DNA of 64,000 nt from an uncultured Megasphaera sp. (GCA_934202965.1 CAKPYN010000001.1:124001-188000); one strand, 5' to 3'; positions 33,928 to 43,243 are shown, numbered from the stretch's first letter. Program-made: numbers and translations. The notes: generated by a model not told the origin, from the letters alone.

Positions 33928-35139
33928 TTATGATTTCTTAGCTAAAATGGCAGCCGCCCGTTGTACAATGAGTGTTGCCAATTCATCTTTACCCATTTTT
34001 TCTAATTTTTCAACAGAACCATCCGGGAAAAGGAAAGTCGCAATATTAGTTGTGCCTTTAAAGCCGGCTCCTTCGGCGCTGACATCATTGGCGACGAGCA
34101 TATCTAAGTTTTTCTTTTTTAGTTTGGCCGCGCCATATTCGAGAACATGCGTTGTTTCAGCCGCAAATCCGACTAATACTTGATGTTTTTTTCGCTGTCC
34201 TAAGCCGAATAAAATATCCGGATTTTTTGTCATCGGCAGCGTCAATGTTTCATCGGATTTTTTTATTTTATTTTCTGCTGGATGAGCCGAACGGTAATCG
34301 GCAACAGCTGCGGCTTTAATCACCAAATCGCACGTATCGTAGTAGGAATCAACGACTTCTTTCATATCTCGCGTACTGCCGACATCAATGCGGCGTGCCA
34401 GTCCCACCGGCGTCTTAAGATGATCCGTTGTCCCGGCAACTAAGGTAACTTCCGCACCGGCAAAGGCAGCAGCTTTAGCAATAGCAAAGCCCATTCGGCC
34501 GCTGGAATGATTGCCGATAAACCGAACCGGGTCGATTGGTTCGCGTGTACCGCCGGCAGTAACGATTACTTTTTTGCCTTTGAGTACATCTGTCCGGCAC
34601 GCAATCCATTCGATATGATCAATAATATCAGCTGGTTCCGGGAGCCGTCCGATACCGGTCGTACCACAAGCTAGATGACCGCTTGCGGGCGTAATAAATT
34701 CATATCCATACTGTTCCAATTTATGAATGTTGTCCTGTACAATCGGATTGAGATACATATTGGTATTCATAGCCGGCGCAATCAACACGGGGGCTTTCGT
34801 CGCCATGACGGTCGTAGAAAGCATATCGTCCGCAATGCCGCCGGCAATTTTACCGATGATATTGGCCGTAGCCGGTGCGATGACAAAGATATCTGCCCAT
34901 TGTGCCAAGGCAATATGTTCTACATTGAATTCGGGAATATCGCCAAACATCGAAACGGCAACGGGATTTCCGGAAATTTCCCGCATAGTCAAGGGAGTAA
35001 TAAACTCTGTTGCATGCTGTGTCATAATGCATTTGACATTTGCACCGCGTTTACGAAGCTGGCTGGCAATTTCAGCCGCCTTAAACGCAGCAATGCCACC
35101 GGTTATTCCCAGCACAACATTCTTATTTTCTAGTAACAT
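33928..35139 (-). CDS. coaBC: Bifunctional phosphopantothenoylcysteine decarboxylase/synthetase
   Basis: CoaBC performs two steps of coenzyme A synthesis. The N-terminal CoaC half is a flavoprotein decarboxylase (GITGGIAAFKAAE; active-site Cys in HLACGTTGIGR). The C-terminal CoaB half has VTAGGTREPIDPVR and GNHSSGRMG for CTP-dependent ligation. The length is 403 residues. The start at 35139 follows GGAGG. A longer frame to 35247 overlaps rpoZ and has an unlikely arginine-rich extension. It closes the gmk-rpoZ-coaBC order known from Firmicutes. Confidence 0.96.
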   Translation of the reverse strand: MLLENKNVVLGITGGIAAFKAAEIASQLRKRGANVKCIMTQHATEFITPLTMREISGNPVAVSMFGDIPEFNVEHIALAQWADIFVIAPATANIIGKIAGGIADDMLSTTVMATKAPVLIAPAMNTNMYLNPIVQDNIHKLEQYGYEFITPASGHLACGTTGIGRLPEPADIIDHIEWIACRTDVLKGKKVIVTAGGTREPIDPVRFIGNHSSGRMGFAIAKAAAFAGAEVTLVAGTTDHLKTPVGLARRIDVGSTRDMKEVVDSYYDTCDLVIKAAAVADYRSAHPAENKIKKSDETLTLPMTKNPDILFGLGQRKKHQVLVGFAAETTHVLEYGAAKLKKKNLDMLVANDVSAEGAGFKGTTNIATFLFPDGSVEKLEKMGKDELATLIVQRAAAILAKKS

Positions 35140-35155
35140 GCCAAGCCTCCGTCGC

Positions 35156-35365
35156 TTATTTGATACCAGCCTGCGGGGCTTCATACGTGATTTTACCCTG
35201 GTCAATTTCTTCCATGGCAATGGATACGACTTTCGTTGTATCCACATCTACCAACGGTTCATCGCCATCGGTTAATTCACGTGCCCGTTTAGCGGCTAAC
35301 GTTACTAACGTATATTTGCTGTCTACTTTTTTCATTAAAGATTCTAAGGTCGGTTTAATTAACAT
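35156..35365 (-). CDS. rpoZ: RNA polymerase omega subunit
   Basis: Omega helps assemble RNA polymerase by chaperoning the beta-prime subunit. The 69-residue sequence has the family core YTLVTLAAKRARELT followed by a short acidic segment and VSIAMEEIDQGKI. Position between gmk and coaBC is the standard one. It starts 25 bp after the gmk stop with AGGAGAGAT. Confidence 0.94.
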   Translation of the reverse strand: MLIKPTLESLMKKVDSKYTLVTLAAKRARELTDGDEPLVDVDTTKVVSIAMEEIDQGKITYEAPQAGIK

Positions 35366-35390
35366 AACATATCTCTCCTTTTACAAACTG

Positions 35391-36005
35391 TTATTTATAA
35401 TTTTCTTTCAATACGGCAATACGATGCGTAAGGCGGGCGGCTTTTTCTTCTTCTGCCTGTAATACAGCAGCAGCATCTTCAATGGCCGTATCCAAGTCGT
35501 CATTAATAATCAAATAATCATACTTGGGTATCCATTCTAATTCGGCACTCGCTTTTGCCAGACGGCCGGCAATGACTTCATCACTGTCCGTATGTCGTCC
35601 GCGGAGTCTCGCTTCCAACACGCCTTTGCTGGGAGGTACGATATAGATAAGGATACACTGCGGATATTTTTCTTTTACCTGCATGGCTCCTTGAATATCA
35701 ATTTCCAGCATAATGTGCTTGCCTTCCTGCAGCATCTGATATACATACTTTTTAGGCGTGCCGTAGTAGTGATCGTATACTTTTGCATGTTCCAAAAACG
35801 CATCTTGTGTTAATAATTCTTCAAAATGTTCATTCGTCGTAAAATAGTAATTCGTACCATCGACTTCACCGGGACGGGGATTCCTCGTCGTCATAGAAAT
35901 GGAATAGTGAATTTTGGGAAACCGTTGGCGAAGGGCATCACATATCGTTCCCTTTCCAGCTCCGGACGGCCCGGATACGACAATTAATAAACCGGAATCG
36001 TTCAT
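35391..36005 (-). CDS. gmk: Guanylate kinase
   Basis: Gmk phosphorylates GMP to GDP with ATP. The P-loop reads SGPSGAGKGTI, followed by the GMP-binding segment YSISMTTRNPRPGEVDGTNYYF and the lid LEARLRGRHTDS. The GKGT variant is normal in Firmicutes. The length of 204 residues is usual. It starts 18 bp after the remA stop. Confidence 0.97.
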   Translation of the reverse strand: MNDSGLLIVVSGPSGAGKGTICDALRQRFPKIHYSISMTTRNPRPGEVDGTNYYFTTNEHFEELLTQDAFLEHAKVYDHYYGTPKKYVYQMLQEGKHIMLEIDIQGAMQVKEKYPQCILIYIVPPSKGVLEARLRGRHTDSDEVIAGRLAKASAELEWIPKYDYLIINDDLDTAIEDAAAVLQAEEEKAARLTHRIAVLKENYK

Positions 36006-36023
36006 ATAAAAACATCCTCTCTT

Positions 36024-36299
36024 CTACGTTTCTTCTTCTGTATGTTCTATCGGTTCATCTACTGGCACAATACGATGAGAAATCGTTTCTGCCTGCAGGG
36101 CAGACAATACAATTTGTCCGTTGTCCATGATGAGTACAGACCTGGTTTTACGGCCAAACGTAGCATCAATGAGCATATTGCGTTCTCGGGCATCCTGAAT
36201 CATTCGTTTGATAGGTGCTGATTCCGGGCTAATGATAGCCACTACTTTACTGCCCATTACCATATTGCCAAAACCAATGTTTAGTAAATTAAAATCCAT
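36024..36299 (-). CDS. remA: RemA-like DNA-binding regulator (DUF370)
   Basis: This is a 91-residue protein of the DUF370/RemA family, which in B. subtilis activates biofilm matrix and osmoprotection genes. The family text NIGFGNMVMGSKVVAI and ATFGRKTRSVLIMDNGQIVLSA is clear. The start at 36299 follows GGTGA. A TTG at 36317 would extend it back over the yicC stop. The yicC-remA-gmk order is conserved. Its regulon here is unknown, and no matrix genes are visible in the window. Confidence 0.92.
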   Translation of the reverse strand: MDFNLLNIGFGNMVMGSKVVAIISPESAPIKRMIQDARERNMLIDATFGRKTRSVLIMDNGQIVLSALQAETISHRIVPVDEPIEHTEEET

Positions 36300-36309
36300 A
36301 GCTTCACCA

Positions 36310-37194
36310 TTATTCAATATTTTGAATTTGTTCGCGAATTTTTTCTATTTCATTTTTCAGCTGCAGTACATAGGCAGTGACGTCTGTATCGTCAGCTTTA
36401 GAGCCAATCGTATTTACTTCCCGATTCATTTCTTGAATCAGAAAATCAAGCTTGCGTCCTATATCACCTTCTTGTTGCAAAAACCCTTTTAATTGTACCA
36501 CATGGCTGCGAAAACGTACAACTTCCTCTGTAAAATCTACTTTGTCTGCATAGACAGCCACTTCCTGCAGCAATCGGTCTTCATCGGGAACTTTTTCGGC
36601 TTTTTCCAACAAAGACAGAATTCTCTTTTCTAAGCGTTCCTGATAGCGAGACAGAATCTCTTCTTTGCGAGACGCAATGGTATCAATCATCGTCGTCATC
36701 GTATCAGCCCGCTGCAGTAAATCGCGGCTAATATTCTCACCTTCCCGTTGACGCATAGCCGTCATTTCCTGAAGCGACAGGGAAAGGGCCTGTTCAAAGG
36801 CAGGCCAGACAGCGTCGGTATCAATCTGTGGCGGTTCTTGAGAAAACCAATCCTTCGTCAATCCCATAATGAGCGGCAGCGTCGTTTTTTCTCCATTAAA
36901 CAACTTAGCTTGTACGGCATCCAAGGCATCTTTACAAGCCGTCAATGCTGCATAATTTACAGAAACAACAGGCGCTTGTGGCGCAATTTCACGAACCGTC
37001 ACAAATACATCTACTTTGCCGCGATGCAATACCTTTTTTATCTGCTGGCGCAAACTGTCTTCCAACGCTAAATAGGCATGAGGCATGCGTATATTTAATT
37101 CCAAAAAACGCTGATTGACGGCACGCATCTCAATCGTAACGCTGAGGGATTCATTGCTGTACGTTCCCGCTCCAAATCCAGTCATACTTCGCAA
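36310..37194 (-). CDS. yicC: YicC family endoribonuclease-like protein
   Basis: YicC proteins are associated with RNA turnover, and the E. coli member takes part in small-RNA decay. The N-terminus MRSMTGFGAG and the SVTIEMRAVNQRFLELNIRMP region are diagnostic. The C-terminal DUF1732 part has GRKLDFLIQEMNREVNTIGSK. The length is 294 residues. It heads the operon yicC-remA-gmk-rpoZ-coaBC and is divergent from rqcH. Confidence 0.95.
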   Translation of the reverse strand: MRSMTGFGAGTYSNESLSVTIEMRAVNQRFLELNIRMPHAYLALEDSLRQQIKKVLHRGKVDVFVTVREIAPQAPVVSVNYAALTACKDALDAVQAKLFNGEKTTLPLIMGLTKDWFSQEPPQIDTDAVWPAFEQALSLSLQEMTAMRQREGENISRDLLQRADTMTTMIDTIASRKEEILSRYQERLEKRILSLLEKAEKVPDEDRLLQEVAVYADKVDFTEEVVRFRSHVVQLKGFLQQEGDIGRKLDFLIQEMNREVNTIGSKADDTDVTAYVLQLKNEIEKIREQIQNIE

Positions 37195-37379
37195 TAGTAG
37201 GACCTCCTTTATGGTATCATTCTAAAACATTAGTATAACGTAATTTTTGGGTTTGGTCTATGTCCTTCCGTTAAAAAATCTATATTTAAAAGAAGAAAAT
37301 ACTTCCTTCTCTACTCAGACGGCGTTATTCATGGTATGATAGAGGTAATTTTTCAAAGATAGAAGAGGAGATATGCTAC

Positions 37380-39104
37380 ATGAATCTCGATGGCATCACA
37401 TTACATTGTATTACCAATGAATTAAAAGAGATATTAAAGGGCGGACAAATATCTAAAATTTATCAATTAGATGGCCGTTCTTTGTATTTTCGCATATTTA
37501 ATGACACTGGTATTCATCATCTGATTATCACGCTGGATGATTCACCTCGTCTGTATATTGCAAAAAAAATGCCCCCGACACCGGATATTCCTACGGGGCT
37601 GTGCATGTTTTTACGAAAATATTATGAAAATGGCCGTATTGCGTCGATTCAGCAGCTGCATTTAGATCGGCTGATTGAAATTGCCGTCGATGTGCTGGAT
37701 ATTTCAGGGCGATTGGCGACTCGTAAAATCCATGTGGAATTAATGGGAAAATACAGCAATGTTATTTTTACAGAAAACGGCACGATTATCGAAGCACTGA
37801 TTAAAACGCGAAAAGATAAACAAGCATTGCGAACGATTGCCCCCAAGGAACCCTATGATTTTCCGCCTAACTTTATGCGAATGGATCCCTTTGCCTTTTC
37901 TGCCGAAGAACTGGCGGCGATGATGCAAACCGGTACAGATGAACCCCTGGGAAAATGGATGCTCAAACGATTCAACGGCATGAGTACGATTGTCCTGAAC
38001 GAATTGGCTTTTCGCACGAATTTACAGAAAGATCAGCTAGTAAGTACCTTATCGCCAGCAGATATTTTTACATGGTGCCGGGCTATTGAAACCTTCGGCA
38101 ACGAAGTACAATCTGTTTCCGGTGCGTATGTCTATACGGTGCAAAATAAAGAGGTCATTTTCCCGCTGGAATTAGAAAGTCTTCGTCCATATCCACGACG
38201 CCATTTTACCTTAATTGAAGAATATTTGGATGAATATCAGGCAACACACCGCACCCTAAACGGTGAACAAGAAATTATGCAAAAGCGAGTTGCCAAATTA
38301 ATTGAAAAGCAAAAACGCAAAATTAAACGCATTGCCATCGAATTAAAAGAAACGGCGAAAATGGATACGTATAAATTATGCGGTGATTTATTGATGATTT
38401 ATGCTTATGAAAAACATGATCATGAAAAAAGCATTACCGTAAAAAATTTATTATCTGAACAGCAAGAAAATATTGTCATCCCTTTAGAACCGGCTTATTC
38501 GATGACCGACAATGCCAATCGGTATTATAAAAAATATACCAAAATGCGAAATCGAAAACAAAAATCGGCGGAACTGCATGAAGAAAATCAACGCCATTTA
38601 GAGTACCTATATTCGTTAGAATATGCCTTAGAAAATATCGGCAGTAAAGGCGAAGTAGCTGACATCAAAGCGGAAATGAAGCAAATGGGATTGATTGCTT
38701 CTTCGTCTAAAGACAAAATGAAACGTGAATTTTCTCAGCATATTCTAACGGTTGATGCCGATGGTATTGCTATCTGGGTGGGACGAAACAACCGGCAAAA
38801 TGACTTCTTGACAACAAAAAAAGCCCATCCCTATGATTTATGGTTTCACGTAAAGAATCAAACCGGTTCGCATGTTATCTTGGCCTGTCATCGCGTAGAG
38901 CCGACAGATACGCAAATCCTAATGGCGGCACAACTCGCTGCCTATTACAGCAAAAGCCGTAATAGCTCTAAAGTCGAAGTAGACTGCACGCTCGTACGCA
39001 ATGTCAAAAAACCAGCTCACGCCGCGCCTGGCTTTGTTATCTTTGACAACCAAACAACGTATATCGTAGAACCTAAAAATTGGAGTGCCCATACGGAGAA
39101 ATAA
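37380..39104 (+). CDS. rqcH: Rqc2/RqcH-type NFACT protein (fibronectin-binding family)
   Basis: RqcH binds stalled 50S subunits and recruits tRNA(Ala) to add alanine tails that mark stalled peptides for degradation. The order is an NFACT-N domain (MNLDGITLHCITNELKEIL), HhH, a long coiled coil (about 285-440), and NFACT-R (WVGRNNRQNDFLTT, KAHPYDLWFHVKNQTGSHV). The length of 574 residues is typical. The promoter has an extended -10 (TGGTATGAT near 37333). Older annotations call it fibronectin-binding protein. It is a single-gene unit. Confidence 0.95.
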   Translation: MNLDGITLHCITNELKEILKGGQISKIYQLDGRSLYFRIFNDTGIHHLIITLDDSPRLYIAKKMPPTPDIPTGLCMFLRKYYENGRIASIQQLHLDRLIEIAVDVLDISGRLATRKIHVELMGKYSNVIFTENGTIIEALIKTRKDKQALRTIAPKEPYDFPPNFMRMDPFAFSAEELAAMMQTGTDEPLGKWMLKRFNGMSTIVLNELAFRTNLQKDQLVSTLSPADIFTWCRAIETFGNEVQSVSGAYVYTVQNKEVIFPLELESLRPYPRRHFTLIEEYLDEYQATHRTLNGEQEIMQKRVAKLIEKQKRKIKRIAIELKETAKMDTYKLCGDLLMIYAYEKHDHEKSITVKNLLSEQQENIVIPLEPAYSMTDNANRYYKKYTKMRNRKQKSAELHEENQRHLEYLYSLEYALENIGSKGEVADIKAEMKQMGLIASSSKDKMKREFSQHILTVDADGIAIWVGRNNRQNDFLTTKKAHPYDLWFHVKNQTGSHVILACHRVEPTDTQILMAAQLAAYYSKSRNSSKVEVDCTLVRNVKKPAHAAPGFVIFDNQTTYIVEPKNWSAHTEK

Positions 39105-39126
39105 CCGTCATTAGCGCACGAAATAG

Positions 39127-39184
39127 GAAAAGGGGTTGTAACAAAATGAGAACGTTAAATCCATTTTGTTACAACCCCTTTTTG
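39127..39184 (+). terminator. Terminator after rqcH
   Basis: AAAAGGGGTTGTAACAAAATG pairs with CATTTTGTTACAACCCCTTTT in a perfect stem followed by T. The hairpin is a relative of that at 6906-6960. Confidence 0.92.
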
Positions 39185-39290
39185 TCACACCCTCTTACGT
39201 ATATCCGTTGCAGCATGACCATTCATTTTCTTCAAACTTCAAACTAAAAACGTTTAACGAAATACTATAAGCGCTGTATGTTACCATCTT
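39127..39290. repeat. Dispersed repeat, copy B (hairpin plus 23-bp conserved block)
   Basis: The terminator hairpin is followed 89 bp from its GGGG by the 23-bp block at 39221-39243 that is identical to 7013-7035. The block is followed in both places by an A-rich TAAAAA and AACGAAATA/AAGAAATAA-like text. Confidence 0.6.
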
Positions 39291-39320
39291 CTTTTGCATG
39301 AAGACATAACGTATTACCTA

Positions 39321-39950
39321 TTACCGGCTTACTAAGGAAGCAAAATCCTGCGTCCGTTGTATTTCTTCCAATGCGTGCGTATTCACGGCAAATGCCAACG
39401 ATGCACGATAAACTTTGGCTACGGCTTCCAAGGTTTCCATACGGTTTAAGGCTTCTTGTAAATCTTTCCCCAGTGCCGATGCGCCATGGCGTTCCATCAG
39501 GAAAACATTTACTTTTTTCGCATATTCAGCACAGGCAATGGCCAACTCCTTACTTCCCGGAGCGGCATACGGAACCGTTGGTACCACCGGGCCCAAAACA
39601 AGACTGCCTTCGGTAACAAGCGTACTGGGAAATGGTAGTCCCGCAACAGTCACTGCCGTTGCTACAATCGGGTGGGCATGAATAATCGCCTGCACATCTG
39701 CTCTGGCTTTATAAACTTCTACATGCAGCGCCGTTTCGGAAGAAGGTTTGCCCTTCCCCTTTAGCAACTTGCCGTTGGCATCCAGTATCAGTAAATCAGA
39801 CGGTTTCACCTCTCCTTTAGGTACGCCTGACGGCGTAATAACAATCGTCCCATCTGCACGGCGAAAGCTGATATTGCCGTCACAAGCTGCCACCAAACCA
39901 GCTTCTTTCATTTTACGGCCGATTTTGCACAATGTTTTTTTTGTATCCAT
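39321..39950 (-). CDS. Class II aldolase (FucA-type, zinc-dependent)
   Basis: This is a zinc aldolase or epimerase of the class II aldolase/adducin family. Metal ligands are His91 and His93 (HAHPIVAT) and His155 (ERHGASA), with the catalytic Glu72 (SSETALH). The numbering is almost that of E. coli L-fuculose-1-phosphate aldolase. No fucose genes are nearby, so substrate is open. Given mtnP and mtnA at 13-15 kb, one option is 5-methylthioribulose-1-phosphate aldolase of the DHAP shunt. The related dehydratase MtnB is another. It is a single gene with a terminator of the speD unit behind it. Confidence 0.85.
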   Translation of the reverse strand: MDTKKTLCKIGRKMKEAGLVAACDGNISFRRADGTIVITPSGVPKGEVKPSDLLILDANGKLLKGKGKPSSETALHVEVYKARADVQAIIHAHPIVATAVTVAGLPFPSTLVTEGSLVLGPVVPTVPYAAPGSKELAIACAEYAKKVNVFLMERHGASALGKDLQEALNRMETLEAVAKVYRASLAFAVNTHALEEIQRTQDFASLVSR

Positions 39951-40011
39951 ATCTATAAGCTCCTTTATCTTCGACGCATTTATTTATTAATCTCTGTCTA
40001 CATTATATCAT

Positions 40012-40044
40012 AAAAAAAGAGAATTGCTTAGGCAATTCTCTTTT
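40012..40044 (-). terminator. Terminator after speD
   Basis: AAAAGAGAATTGC and GCAATTCTCTTTT are perfect 13-bp arms with loop TTAG, directly past the speD stop. Confidence 0.93.
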
Positions 40045-40048
40045 CATT

Positions 40049-40837
40049 TTATCGCATTGTTGGCATATTTCGTCCGTGAAATATTTCCTGCATTTCTTGA
40101 CGCAGGAGTCGGCGAATTTGTATTTGTTGTCGTTCTGTCAATTGATCTTTGGTTATATTGAACAGATAATTATTGAGATCAAATTCTTTCAACATCATTT
40201 TGGTATGGAAAATATTTTCTTGATATACATTGACATCAATCATATCGTATCGATTTCGCGTCGCTTGAGCAATATAATTCTGAATCGAATTGATACGATG
40301 ATCAATAAACAGTTTTTTACCATTTACATCCCGCGTAAACCCACGTACACGATAGTCTAGCGTAACAATATCCGAATCAAAGCTGTCTAGCAGATAATTT
40401 AACGCGTTTAACGGAGAAATACGGCCGCACGTAGACACATCGATATCGGCACGAAAGGTCATAATCCCCTTTTGCGGATGGCTTTCCGGATAGGTATGTA
40501 CCGTCAAATGGCTTTTATCCAAATGACATACTACATCGGCATCTTTCGCTTGTTCAATTTCTTCCTCAGAAATCAGAATCGTAACACTTGCGCCTTGCGG
40601 GTCATAATCCTGACTGGCAACATTCAAAATATGTGCGCCAATAATGGAAGAAACATTTTTTAATATTTTGGTCAAGCGTTCCGCATTATACTGTTCATCA
40701 ATATATTCGATATACTGCTGTCTTGCTTCATCACTGACAGCATAACAAATATCATACATATTGAAGCTCAGCGTTTTTGTCAGATTATTGAAACCATACA
40801 GTTTAAGTTTATTTGCTTTACTTTTCATCTTATCCAT
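40049..40837 (-). CDS. speD: S-adenosylmethionine decarboxylase proenzyme (E. coli type)
   Basis: SpeD makes decarboxylated SAM, the aminopropyl donor for spermidine. The 262-residue proenzyme cleaves itself at Lys108-Ser109 in HLDKSHLTVHTYPESHP to form the pyruvoyl group. This long form matches E. coli SpeD, not the 120-residue Bacillus type. The first ATG is at 40837 and a second at 40828 is possible. Spermidine synthesis releases MTA, which the mtnP/mtnA/mtaD genes consume. No speE is visible in the window. Confidence 0.95.
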   Translation of the reverse strand: MDKMKSKANKLKLYGFNNLTKTLSFNMYDICYAVSDEARQQYIEYIDEQYNAERLTKILKNVSSIIGAHILNVASQDYDPQGASVTILISEEEIEQAKDADVVCHLDKSHLTVHTYPESHPQKGIMTFRADIDVSTCGRISPLNALNYLLDSFDSDIVTLDYRVRGFTRDVNGKKLFIDHRINSIQNYIAQATRNRYDMIDVNVYQENIFHTKMMLKEFDLNNYLFNITKDQLTERQQIQIRRLLRQEMQEIFHGRNMPTMR

Positions 40838-40873
40838 ACCTTTACGTTAGAGTTACCGTAATCCACTTGCGTC

Positions 40874-41371
40874 TTACTCAGTCAATGTATACATGCGTAC
40901 ATCGGTCAGTACGCCATTTTCAATACAGCATACGGCATATGTGCCGTGACGGCCATCACGAGGCAAGGCAATGCTTCCGGGATTCAATATGGGCATGCCG
41001 TGTATGGTTTCATAAAACCGACAATGGGTATGGCCGAATACAACGAGTGACGCGCCATATTGTTTTCCAAACTCAGCTAGCCGTTCCAAACGCTGTCTGC
41101 CATGCCATTGATGCCCATGAATCGCCCAAATATGCATGCCGCCAATCACGACATCGCGATATTCCGGGGTATTTGTCTTTGTCATGAAATCATTATTGCC
41201 CAGCACCGTGTATACTGGCACGTCAGCATAGATTGCTAAATCATCACCGTCTTCACAATAATCACCGCAATGAATCCAAGCCGTTACCGGCGGTGCCTGT
41301 TCTATCATCTTTTCTAGTGCTGCAAAGCGTCCGTGGCTGTCACTGACAATTCCCACATATTCTTTACTCAT
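40874..41371 (-). CDS. YfcE/MJ0936-type metallophosphodiesterase
   Basis: This calcineurin-like phosphoesterase of 165 residues has SDSHGR, GDYCEDG, GNND, HGHQW and GHTH, the five motifs that hold two metal ions. Family members hydrolyse model phosphodiesters, and the natural substrate is unsettled. Its start overlaps the rdgB stop by four bases, and the yfcE-rdgB pairing is common in Firmicutes, which suggests a housecleaning role in nucleotide metabolism. Confidence 0.92.
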   Translation of the reverse strand: MSKEYVGIVSDSHGRFAALEKMIEQAPPVTAWIHCGDYCEDGDDLAIYADVPVYTVLGNNDFMTKTNTPEYRDVVIGGMHIWAIHGHQWHGRQRLERLAEFGKQYGASLVVFGHTHCRFYETIHGMPILNPGSIALPRDGRHGTYAVCCIENGVLTDVRMYTLTE

Positions 41372-41958
41372 GATAATGCCTCTGCTAATTTTCGCAATGC
41401 CTTTCCCCGATGGCTGATGGCATTTTTTTCTTCCATAGACATTTCAGCCATCGTCTTTCCTTTGTCCGGAATATAAAACAGCGGGTCATAGCCAAATCCA
41501 TTCGCACCCGCGTAAAAGTCACGAATGACCCCTTCGCAGCGCCCTTCAGCTTCAATTTCACGTCCATCCGGAAACAGAAGGACTAACACACAGGCATAAT
41601 GGGCAGTTCGTTTTTCCGGCGGAAATAGGGCTAACTCTTGAATCAGTTTTTGATTGTTTTTTTCGTCATCACATTCCGGACCGGCAAACCGTGCCGAATA
41701 GACGCCAGGACGGCCTTGCAGTGCATCGGCAATAATGCCGGAATCATCTGCAAGGCAAGGAAGCCCTGTCGCCTGCAAATAATACGCCGCTTTTAAGCGG
41801 GCATTTTCCGCAAAGGTCGTACCTGTTTCCTCCGGTTCTTCTATATGAGGGCAAATTTCATGCACTGCTTTCACATCATATCCCAATGGTTGCAAGATAG
41901 TTTTCAATTCCCGAATTTTCCCTGCATTATGTGTCGCTAATACAATAGTCTGCTTCAT
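41368..41958 (-). CDS. rdgB: XTP/dITP diphosphatase (Ham1 family)
   Basis: RdgB hydrolyses XTP, ITP and dITP so that deaminated purines stay out of DNA and RNA. Signatures are LATHNAGKIRELK, ADDSGIIADALQGRPGVYSARFAG and ISHRGKALRKL. The length of 196 residues is typical. It lies in the run from the CofE-like gene through rdgB and the phosphoesterase. Confidence 0.96.
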   Translation of the reverse strand: MKQTIVLATHNAGKIRELKTILQPLGYDVKAVHEICPHIEEPEETGTTFAENARLKAAYYLQATGLPCLADDSGIIADALQGRPGVYSARFAGPECDDEKNNQKLIQELALFPPEKRTAHYACVLVLLFPDGREIEAEGRCEGVIRDFYAGANGFGYDPLFYIPDKGKTMAEMSMEEKNAISHRGKALRKLAEALS

Positions 41959-41980
41959 ATATCCTATCCTTCCCAGTGTC

Positions 41981-42643
41981 TTATTTACCTTGTTTTACAA
42001 ATTTAGCATAATTTTTAATAATAACAATAGGTGTTTTTTGCGATGCATTGCCAAAGGGATTGTCAATCAAAATTTTAGCAATTTCTTTCGGATCTAAACC
42101 GCGGGAATGGCCCAATACAGCAGAGCGCTTCAAGTCGTTGACATCGGCAACGCAGGCTCCGTAGCAGCCCAAACGCTGTTTGATTTTTTCGGCTACTTTA
42201 TCCGGTTCTTCCGGGCCGTATACGATGCATTTATCAAAAGGCGGCATGGTCCCTGTTACGTCATCAGTCAAGGATGCCTGACGGCATAAGTGATACCAAA
42301 CACCAGTTTTGCCGATTAATTTTGCCAAGAAACCGATAATAAAGCAAAACAGCATTTTCCATTCCCCTTCTAAGTTCATCGCAGCCTGCATGCCGTATAA
42401 ACTAGCCATACTGCCTTCACCGGGAACAAAACGACGCATGAGGCGAGCCTGCCAAGACGGTGTCAGTTCTTCCGGACGCGTATAGCGACGCTGTGTAATT
42501 GCAACGACGCTTTCTGCCGAGCAAACAATATCATCAGGGCCGACATCTTTTTTTGCATATTCTTCAATTACATCTACAATATCATCTTTATCTGTAAGAA
42601 TTCTTGTTTTTACAGGAATTAATTCTAATTCTGCCATTGCCAT
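41981..42643 (-). CDS. CofE-like (F420-0:gamma-glutamyl ligase family) protein
   Basis: The 220-residue protein has features of the CofE fold: an N-terminal IPVKTRILTDKDD, then DIVCSAESVVAITQ, and C-terminal RSAVLGHSRGLDPKEIAKIL. CofE adds glutamates to coenzyme F420, which Negativicutes are not known to make. The true substrate is therefore probably different. A membrane-anchored protein is encoded 8 bp upstream in the same operon and may be its partner. The family assignment is fairly secure, the activity is not. Confidence 0.72.
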   Translation of the reverse strand: MAMAELELIPVKTRILTDKDDIVDVIEEYAKKDVGPDDIVCSAESVVAITQRRYTRPEELTPSWQARLMRRFVPGEGSMASLYGMQAAMNLEGEWKMLFCFIIGFLAKLIGKTGVWYHLCRQASLTDDVTGTMPPFDKCIVYGPEEPDKVAEKIKQRLGCYGACVADVNDLKRSAVLGHSRGLDPKEIAKILIDNPFGNASQKTPIVIIKNYAKFVKQGK

Positions 42644-42650
42644 ATACCTC

Positions 42651-43193
42651 CTAATGCAGTTCCAGTTCGTGTTGGACTTCCGTAGCCTTTAAGGTAATAC
42701 GGGCTTTATGAATATACCATTCACTGCGGGAAACGACTTGATATACCAAATCAATCGGCATATCCGGGAATGTCTTCAAATCTTCGCGAATAGAATGGTT
42801 TTTGCTGACCAATGCAATGGTCACACGGATTTTGCCATGATCGCCGGGATTATAGATAACAGATTCCCAATAATTATCATCGCGTTCAGCGTCTTTATTG
42901 GCAAGTTGAGAGTGAACAATGCATTTATCATATTGTTCACGCGGCAACAACGTACGGGGATAAAAATCCATAATCGTACCTAATTGGCGACCGCCGTTAT
43001 AAAACGGAACTTCGGTTTCAAATACAGCCGTATCTGTTGTCAGTTCTTTTAATGCAAAGGGTTTGCGACGGCGCGCTTCAATGATAAAGCGGGCATCCCC
43101 CTGCCGCCAGGCAAACAGGCGGAACAACAGGTACAACACGGCGACAATGCCGATAACAGCGATTACAACATTGATTAAAACATACAGTAACAC
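42651..43193 (-). CDS. Membrane-anchored protein of unknown function
   Basis: One N-terminal membrane helix (about residues 3-28) is followed by a soluble 150-residue domain rich in beta-strand patterns (FETEVPFYNGGRQLGTIMDF, KARITLKATEVQHEL). I do not recognise a family. The repeated short strands may form a beta-sandwich. The downstream CofE-like gene starts 8 bp after its stop, so the two are co-transcribed. Confidence 0.7.
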   Translation of the reverse strand: MLLYVLINVVIAVIGIVAVLYLLFRLFAWRQGDARFIIEARRRKPFALKELTTDTAVFETEVPFYNGGRQLGTIMDFYPRTLLPREQYDKCIVHSQLANKDAERDDNYWESVIYNPGDHGKIRVTIALVSKNHSIREDLKTFPDMPIDLVYQVVSRSEWYIHKARITLKATEVQHELELH

Positions 43194-43243
43194 GGCTCAA
43201 GACTCCTTTTACTAAAAATATAATGTATACGATATAGTTGCCC

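Noticed and set aside
35140..35247. Extended N-terminus of the coaBC frame
   Set aside because: The arginine-rich extension overlaps rpoZ, while GGAGG before the ATG at 35139 and homology support the shorter start.
41981..42643. True coenzyme F420 biosynthesis
   Set aside because: Only a CofE-like protein is present in the window, with none of the other pathway genes, and the lineage is not known to use F420.
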